Assembly (NCBI RefSeq): GCF_037963145.1
Contig: NZ_CP150144.1
Location: 4,092,001 to 4,156,000 of the forward strand
DNA from: Oceanobacillus sp. FSL K6-2867
Lineage (GTDB): Bacteria > Bacillota > Bacilli > Bacillales > Amphibacillaceae
Reading direction: 5' to 3'
Length of the DNA stretch: 64,000 nt
Below the pieces are notes generated by a model. The model worked only from the letters and a program-made list of their open reading frames with translations, made no database searches and was not told where the DNA came from. The position numbers and the translations under genes were made by a program. Numbering within the stretch: the stretch's first letter is position 1; each line of letters opens with the position of its first letter. Of this stretch, positions 59,472-64,000 are shown piece after piece.

Positions 59472-61925
59472 TTGTCACAAACAGAAAAGTTTTTAGACCT
59501 TCCATTAGAAGAAGTAATTGGTGACAGATTTGGACGATACAGTAAATATATTATTCAAGACCGGGCTTTACCCGATGCAAGGGATGGGTTAAAGCCAGTG
59601 CAGCGAAGAATACTTTATGCGATGCATGAAGAGAAGAATACACATGATAAGCATTTCCGAAAATCGGCCAAAACGGTAGGTGTCGTTATTGGTAATTATC
59701 ATCCGCATGGTGATTCTTCAGTCTACGAAGCAATGGTTCGTTTAAGTCAGGACTGGAAGGTTAGAAATGTTTTAATTGAAATGCATGGGAATAACGGAAG
59801 TATTGATGGCGATCCTCCAGCAGCGATGCGTTATACCGAAGCTAGATTATCCAGTATCTCTTCTGAGCTATTGCGAGATATTGACAAAGAAACCGTAGAA
59901 TTCATTCCAAACTTTGATGAAACAAGCTCTGAACCAGTTGTTTTACCAGCGAAATTTCCCAATCTGCTCGTAAATGGCTCGACAGGCATCTCTGCAGGTT
60001 ATGCTACGGATATCCCACCACATAACTTAGCAGAGGTAATTGATGCTGTTATTATGAAAATGGACAAACCAGAAATATCTGTTCAGGAATTGATGAAAGT
60101 AATGAAGGGACCTGATTTCCCAACTGGAGGAATTATTCAAGGTATTGATGGTATCCGAAAAGCATATGAAACTGGTCGCGGTAAAATTATTGTTCGTGGG
60201 AGAGCAGAGATCGAATCTGTGCGTGGTAATCGAGAACAAATTGTCATTACTGACATACCATACGAGGTTAATAAAGCCAGTATGGTCAAGAAGATGGACG
60301 AGCTGCGTATTGATCGAAAAGTAGAAGGCATAGCAGAAGTAAGGGATGAGACGGATCGTACTGGATTGCGTGTCGTTATTGAGCTGAAAAGAGATGCAGA
60401 TAGTGAAGGCATTTTGAACTATTTTTATAAAAATACCGATTTGCAAGTGACCTATCACTTTAATATGGTTGCAATCCAGGATAAAACACCAAAACTATTG
60501 TCATTGCCTCAAATGCTTGATGCATATATTGAACATCAGAAGGACGTAGTTACAAGACAAACAAAATTTGATTTAAAAAAGGCAAAAGATCGCGCCCATA
60601 TCGTAGAGGGCTTAATAAAGGCAATCTCTATTTTAGACGAATTAATTGCAACAATCCGTGCCTCAAAAGATAAATCCGATGCGAAGAAACAAATCATGGA
60701 TGCTTACGGTTTTACAGAAGCGCAAGCAGAGGCAATTGTAACGCTGCAATTATATAGACTTACAAACACGGATATTACACAGCTCCAGAATGAAGCAGCT
60801 GAATTGCAAAAGAGAATTGAACAGTTAGAAGCTATTCTTAGCAGTGAAAAGAAATTACTTCAAACAATCAAAAAAGACTTGAAACAAATTAAGAAGACAT
60901 TCTCTGAAGAGCGTCGTACGTTGATTGAAGCAGAAATTGAAGAGCTTAAAATCAACATTGAGGTAACGGTTGCGAGTGAAGATGTACTCGTTTCGGTGAC
61001 AAAAGATGGATATATTAAACGGACAAGTTTGCGGTCATACAGTGCTTCAAATGGTGAAGATATGGCCTTAAAGGAACATGATTATCCGATTAGTTTACTA
61101 GAAGTAAATACGACTGATAAAGTGCTCCTCTTTACGAATAAAGGAAAGTATCTGGTTATTCCAGTTCACGAGCTCCCAGATATTCGCTGGAAAGATACTG
61201 GTCAGCATGTATCAAACATTGCCCAGCTCGATAAAGATGAACGTCTCATTCAATGTATTCCGGTCCGTGACTTTAAAAATGCGATGAACTATTTGCTGTT
61301 CTTTACAAGAAACGGCATGGTAAAGCGAAGCGAATTCAATCTATATGATGCACAACGCAAATCAAAGGCACTTATCGCATTAAATCTGAAAAACGATGAT
61401 GAAGTCGTGAATGTTTGCCAAACGGATGGAAATATGGATGTGTTTCTTGTTTCAAATAAAGGTTATGGGTTATGGTACCATGAATCCGAAATTTCAGTAG
61501 TTGGACAAAGAGCTACCGGAGTTAAAGCAATGATGCTTAAAGATGATGAATTCATTATTAATGGACAGGTATTTAATGATTTAACGAATCCTTCGATTGT
61601 TATCATTACACAGCGTGGGGCTTGCAAGCGAATGAGATTGAAAGAATTTGAAAAGTCAACACGTGCAAAGCGTGGTTTAGCCATGTTAAGAGAGCTAAAA
61701 AGTAAGCCGCATCGAGTAAGAGGATTTTTTGCAATTAATGATAATGATACAATTTGCTTTGAAACAAGCAATGGTAATTTGCATAACTTATTCCCGCTCG
61801 AATTATCTGTAAGCGATCGATCAAGCAATGGATCCTTTGTAATTGATTCGGATAACGAAGGTGAAGTAACTGCAGTGTGGAAAGAAGCGGTTTATCTAAA
61901 GCCATTTGATGAAATAGAAAATTAA
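59472..61925 (+). CDS. parC: DNA topoisomerase IV subunit A
   Basis: 817 residues from TTG 59472 (RBS GGGGGATTG). Winged-helix region KTVGVVIGNYHPHGDSSVYE, active-site Tyr in PPAAMRYTEARLSSISSELL near residue 119, then a coiled coil and the C-terminal beta-pinwheel (TKDGYIKRTSLRSY, FTRNGMVKRSEFNLYDAQRK). The quinolone-determining stretch reads GDSSVYEAM, with Ser and Glu at the usual resistance positions, so it looks wild type. It cuts and rejoins DNA in topoisomerase IV. Confidence 0.96.
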   Translation: MSQTEKFLDLPLEEVIGDRFGRYSKYIIQDRALPDARDGLKPVQRRILYAMHEEKNTHDKHFRKSAKTVGVVIGNYHPHGDSSVYEAMVRLSQDWKVRNVLIEMHGNNGSIDGDPPAAMRYTEARLSSISSELLRDIDKETVEFIPNFDETSSEPVVLPAKFPNLLVNGSTGISAGYATDIPPHNLAEVIDAVIMKMDKPEISVQELMKVMKGPDFPTGGIIQGIDGIRKAYETGRGKIIVRGRAEIESVRGNREQIVITDIPYEVNKASMVKKMDELRIDRKVEGIAEVRDETDRTGLRVVIELKRDADSEGILNYFYKNTDLQVTYHFNMVAIQDKTPKLLSLPQMLDAYIEHQKDVVTRQTKFDLKKAKDRAHIVEGLIKAISILDELIATIRASKDKSDAKKQIMDAYGFTEAQAEAIVTLQLYRLTNTDITQLQNEAAELQKRIEQLEAILSSEKKLLQTIKKDLKQIKKTFSEERRTLIEAEIEELKINIEVTVASEDVLVSVTKDGYIKRTSLRSYSASNGEDMALKEHDYPISLLEVNTTDKVLLFTNKGKYLVIPVHELPDIRWKDTGQHVSNIAQLDKDERLIQCIPVRDFKNAMNYLLFFTRNGMVKRSEFNLYDAQRKSKALIALNLKNDDEVVNVCQTDGNMDVFLVSNKGYGLWYHESEISVVGQRATGVKAMMLKDDEFIINGQVFNDLTNPSIVIITQRGACKRMRLKEFEKSTRAKRGLAMLRELKSKPHRVRGFFAINDNDTICFETSNGNLHNLFPLELSVSDRSSNGSFVIDSDNEGEVTAVWKEAVYLKPFDEIEN

Positions 61926-61929
61926 AGGA

Positions 61930-61960
61930 AAGAGGCAGTTTTATACTGCCTCTATTTTTG
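61930..61960 (+). terminator. parC terminator
   Basis: AGAGGCAG/CTGCCTCT stem with ATTTTTG. Confidence 0.88.
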
Positions 61961-62173
61961 TGCTGTTTTATAAGTGATATCTGGTTAGCTCTAAGTGTAG
62001 TAATACTTCATATATTCAGATTATTATGATACAGTAATAGTAATTTACAAGCTGTGTGAGAATTTTTTTTAAAACCTTTTAATAGTCGGCAAGATTTACG
62101 AAAAATGGCTTATGACTGGAAATACAAAGAAATTATACCTTTATCGTTATTTTACTTTTAGGAGGGGCATACG

Positions 62174-63586
62174 TTGAGGAATTCGAATGAAGTTATAAAA
62201 GATTTATTGGATCAAAGATCAGACTATCTATTTGGGGGCTTAGAATTTTCCTCAGATGGTGTATTTATAGCTGATATAGATGGAAATACGCTCTATATAA
62301 ATCCAGCTTATGAGGAAATATCTGGTCTTAAGCGATTAGAAATTCTTGGAAAGAATTTAAAAACACTTTTACAGGAAAATGCTTTTAATGAATCGGCATC
62401 TTTAAAAGTGTTAGAAACAAAGCAGTCCATATCCCTAATCCATAGATACATATCTGGTAGAACCGCACTTACAACAGCCGCTCCAATATATAATTCAGAA
62501 AAAGAAATGATAGGAGTGATATGTAATACGAGAAATATTGAGGATTTAATAAATCTAAAAAAGGAACTGGAAAAAGTTAACTTGATTAAGCAAAGATACT
62601 CTCAAGAATTGGAGCTATTGAGAAAGGTACATTTCTCTGCCAAAGGACTTATCTATAAAAGTGAAACTATGAACGAGACCTTAAAGCTAGCTTCTACTGC
62701 AGCTAAATTTGACAGTACGATACTTATCACTGGGGAATCTGGAACTGGAAAAGAGGTTCTGGCTAATTTCATTTATCAGAATAGCAATAGGAAGGACAAG
62801 CCTTTTATACGAGTAAACTGTGCAGCCATACCTAAAGATTTATTTGAATCAGAGCTCTTCGGCTATATGCCAGGATCCTTTACTGGTGCATCGAATTCAG
62901 GTAAAGCCGGGATGTTTGAGCTGGCCAATACCGGGACTATACTCTTGGATGAGATTGGAGAACTTACGATGCCTGTTCAATCTAAGCTATTAAGGGTTAT
63001 TCAGGAGCAGGAGGTGTATCGAGTTGGTGGCACTAAGCCTATTAAGTTAGATGTAAGAATTATAGCTTCAACCAATAGGAACCTATTGGAAGAGATTGAA
63101 AATGGCGATTTTAGAGAAGATCTATATTTTAGATTGAATGTGTTCCCAATCACCATACCTCCACTTAGAAAGAGATTAGAGGATATAACAGAAATGATAA
63201 ATTACTTTATAAAAAATCTAAACGGTAAATATAATAAAAATGTCATCATGTCAAAAAAAGCAGAAGATGCACTTGTTAAATATTCCTGGCCAGGAAATGT
63301 AAGAGAACTTCAAAATATAGTGGAATATATGTTTATTATGAATGACAGAGAAGAAATAGGTTTTGAACAGCTACCAGATAAAATACTTAATGAACACGTA
63401 CTTATGGATGACTTTTTACATTCTGAAGAAAAAGGAAAATTAGAATACCTTATGGAAGTTTACGAAAAAAGTATTTTGGAATCTGCTTTAAACAAGCACA
63501 ATTCTTTAAGACAGACTGCAAAGACGCTAGGAATAAATCCATCTACACTTTCTAGAAAGGTAAAAAAATATAATATTGAGATTTAA
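62174..63586 (+). CDS. sigma-54-dependent activator, PAS-AAA-Fis
   Basis: 470 residues from TTG 62174 (RBS TAGGAGGGG). PAS sensor domain about 20-125 (FSSDGVFIADIDGNTLYINP). The AAA+ domain has Walker A ITGESGTGKEVLANFI near 190, the sigma-54 contact loop MPGSFTGASNSGKAG near 235 (GSFTGA variant of GAFTGA) and Walker B GTILLDEIGELTMPVQSKLL. A Fis-type HTH ends it (LRQTAKTLGINPSTLSRKVK). It opens sigma-54 promoters when its ligand is sensed; there is no receiver domain, so no partner kinase is needed. A matching promoter and two upstream sites follow directly. Confidence 0.93.
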   Translation: MRNSNEVIKDLLDQRSDYLFGGLEFSSDGVFIADIDGNTLYINPAYEEISGLKRLEILGKNLKTLLQENAFNESASLKVLETKQSISLIHRYISGRTALTTAAPIYNSEKEMIGVICNTRNIEDLINLKKELEKVNLIKQRYSQELELLRKVHFSAKGLIYKSETMNETLKLASTAAKFDSTILITGESGTGKEVLANFIYQNSNRKDKPFIRVNCAAIPKDLFESELFGYMPGSFTGASNSGKAGMFELANTGTILLDEIGELTMPVQSKLLRVIQEQEVYRVGGTKPIKLDVRIIASTNRNLLEEIENGDFREDLYFRLNVFPITIPPLRKRLEDITEMINYFIKNLNGKYNKNVIMSKKAEDALVKYSWPGNVRELQNIVEYMFIMNDREEIGFEQLPDKILNEHVLMDDFLHSEEKGKLEYLMEVYEKSILESALNKHNSLRQTAKTLGINPSTLSRKVKKYNIEI

Positions 63587-63597
63587 AACATAATATG

Positions 63598-63611
63598 TTG
63601 CAATATTGCAA
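63598..63611. promoter_or_regulatory. upstream activator site 1
   Basis: TTGCAATATTGCAA, a perfect palindrome about 150 bp before the -24 element. It is probably bound by the Fis domain of the adjacent activator. Confidence 0.7.
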
Positions 63612-63677
63612 AACAAAAAATAATGTTGCTTAAATGAAAGCGTTATTGTACTTGCTATTACCAATTTCTGAGTGCCC

Positions 63678-63701
63678 CACTGTTGCAATTTTGCAACAGT
63701 G
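63678..63701. promoter_or_regulatory. upstream activator site 2
   Basis: CACTGTTGCAATTTTGCAACAGTG (positions 63678-63701), palindromic apart from its centre, sharing the TTGCAA half-site with site 1. It lies about 50 bp before the -24 element. Confidence 0.75.
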
Positions 63702-63749
63702 AAATATAATTTAAATTTTCATAATCCTATCATATTGCCATTTTAAAAG

Positions 63750-63766
63750 TTGGCACGATAATTGCA
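63750..63766 (+). promoter_or_regulatory. sigma-54 (-24/-12) promoter
   Basis: TTGGCACGATAATTGCA matches the consensus TTGGCACGNNNNTTGCW at every defined position. It drives the gene starting at 63817. Confidence 0.9.
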
Positions 63767-63816
63767 GTAAAAAAGCAGAACCAAAAACTTTTTAAATATG
63801 AAGGAGGATTTACAAG

Positions 63817-64000
63817 ATGAGTGAAAACTTCAAAGACAATCAGGGCAATTATGCGTTTGATCAGGATTTATTAGAGAAGGCATTTGCAGAGGCGAGGAAA
63901 ATTTATAAGGAAAGGGGATTTCAGAGAAGAATGGGTTTTGGTAAAGCTCCAGCTATAACGACGGTAGATATGGCAAAAGCTTGGATGAGTGATGGACACC
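63817..64000 (+). CDS. cysteine hydrolase (isochorismatase/carbamoylsarcosine amidase-like), 5' part only
   Basis: The first 61 codons are in the window: MSENFKDNQGNYAFDQDLLE, then ARKIYKERGFQRRMGFGKAP and TTVDMAKAWMSDGH. The run G-F-G-x-x-P-A-x-x-x-V-D-M with an N-terminal YKxRGF helix is the start of cysteine hydrolases of the N-carbamoylsarcosine amidase/isochorismatase group, where the Asp of VDM is catalytic. The catalytic Lys and Cys would lie beyond the edge. RBS AAGGAGG. Sigma-54 control suggests induced catabolism of a nitrogen compound. Confidence 0.65.
   Translation, partial: MSENFKDNQGNYAFDQDLLEKAFAEARKIYKERGFQRRMGFGKAPAITTVDMAKAWMSDGH

Overview
The window is low-GC chromosomal DNA of a spore-forming Bacillaceae bacterium. 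The best fit is the Oceanobacillus/Virgibacillus side of the family, judged from gene order and protein style only. The backbone follows the Bacillus subtilis lexA-to-parC order: lexA, SOS peptide slot (yneA position), yneB, ynzC, tkt, sirA, yneF, ccdA, ccdC (yneJ), yneK, acnA/citB, yneN, fbpB-like, tlp, yneP, yneQ, yneR, plsY, yneT, parE, parC. Lineage-specific insertions are yidD, folE2, a PAS histidine kinase and a betaine-type ABC transporter. No rRNA, tRNA or CRISPR array was seen.

Layout. 1-6.7 kb is a decayed accessory zone. It holds relics of a phage lysis cassette (XhlA-like and LysM fragments), a Cys/His-rich tandem-repeat protein, a dead IS3-family element sitting in that gene's terminator, small broken genes, a DUF1259 gene, a VOC protein and a lipoprotein. 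6.7-12.9 kb is backbone (lexA to yneF). A 1.09-kb insertion lies after sirA, flanked by copies of the sirA 3' end.

12.8-41.9 kb is an integrated phage-like element of 29,042 bp. It sits in the 3' end of yneF and is bounded by an exact 80-bp direct repeat (12797-12876 and 41839-41918). From left to right it carries: integrase, small early genes, a lipoprotein, an iteron-bearing candidate origin, a winged-helix Rep-like gene, early genes of unknown function, an opposite-strand HEPN-like gene, a small terminase-like HTH protein, a second tyrosine recombinase, terminase, portal, minor capsid, scaffold, capsid, head-tail connectors, tail tube, tail chaperones with a -1 frameshift, and tape measure. 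The late operon then stops at a strong terminator. No baseplate, fibre, holin or lysin gene follows. The right arm has a leftward repressor/nuclease cluster and a rightward FtsK/HerA-type ATPase, a replication-relaxation family protein and two cargo-like genes next to attR. The element therefore combines a plasmid/ICE-like replication and DNA-translocation set with an incomplete siphovirus particle set. It is the most interesting object in the window.

42-62 kb is backbone again (thiol/cytochrome c maturation, sporulation kinase, aconitase, spore and housekeeping genes, betaine uptake, topoisomerase IV). Two inverted copies of a ~400-bp interspersed repeat bracket about 7.8 kb of it. 62-64 kb holds a complete sigma-54 circuit: a PAS-AAA-Fis activator, two palindromic upstream sites, a near-perfect -24/-12 promoter, and the start of a cysteine-hydrolase-like gene cut by the window edge.
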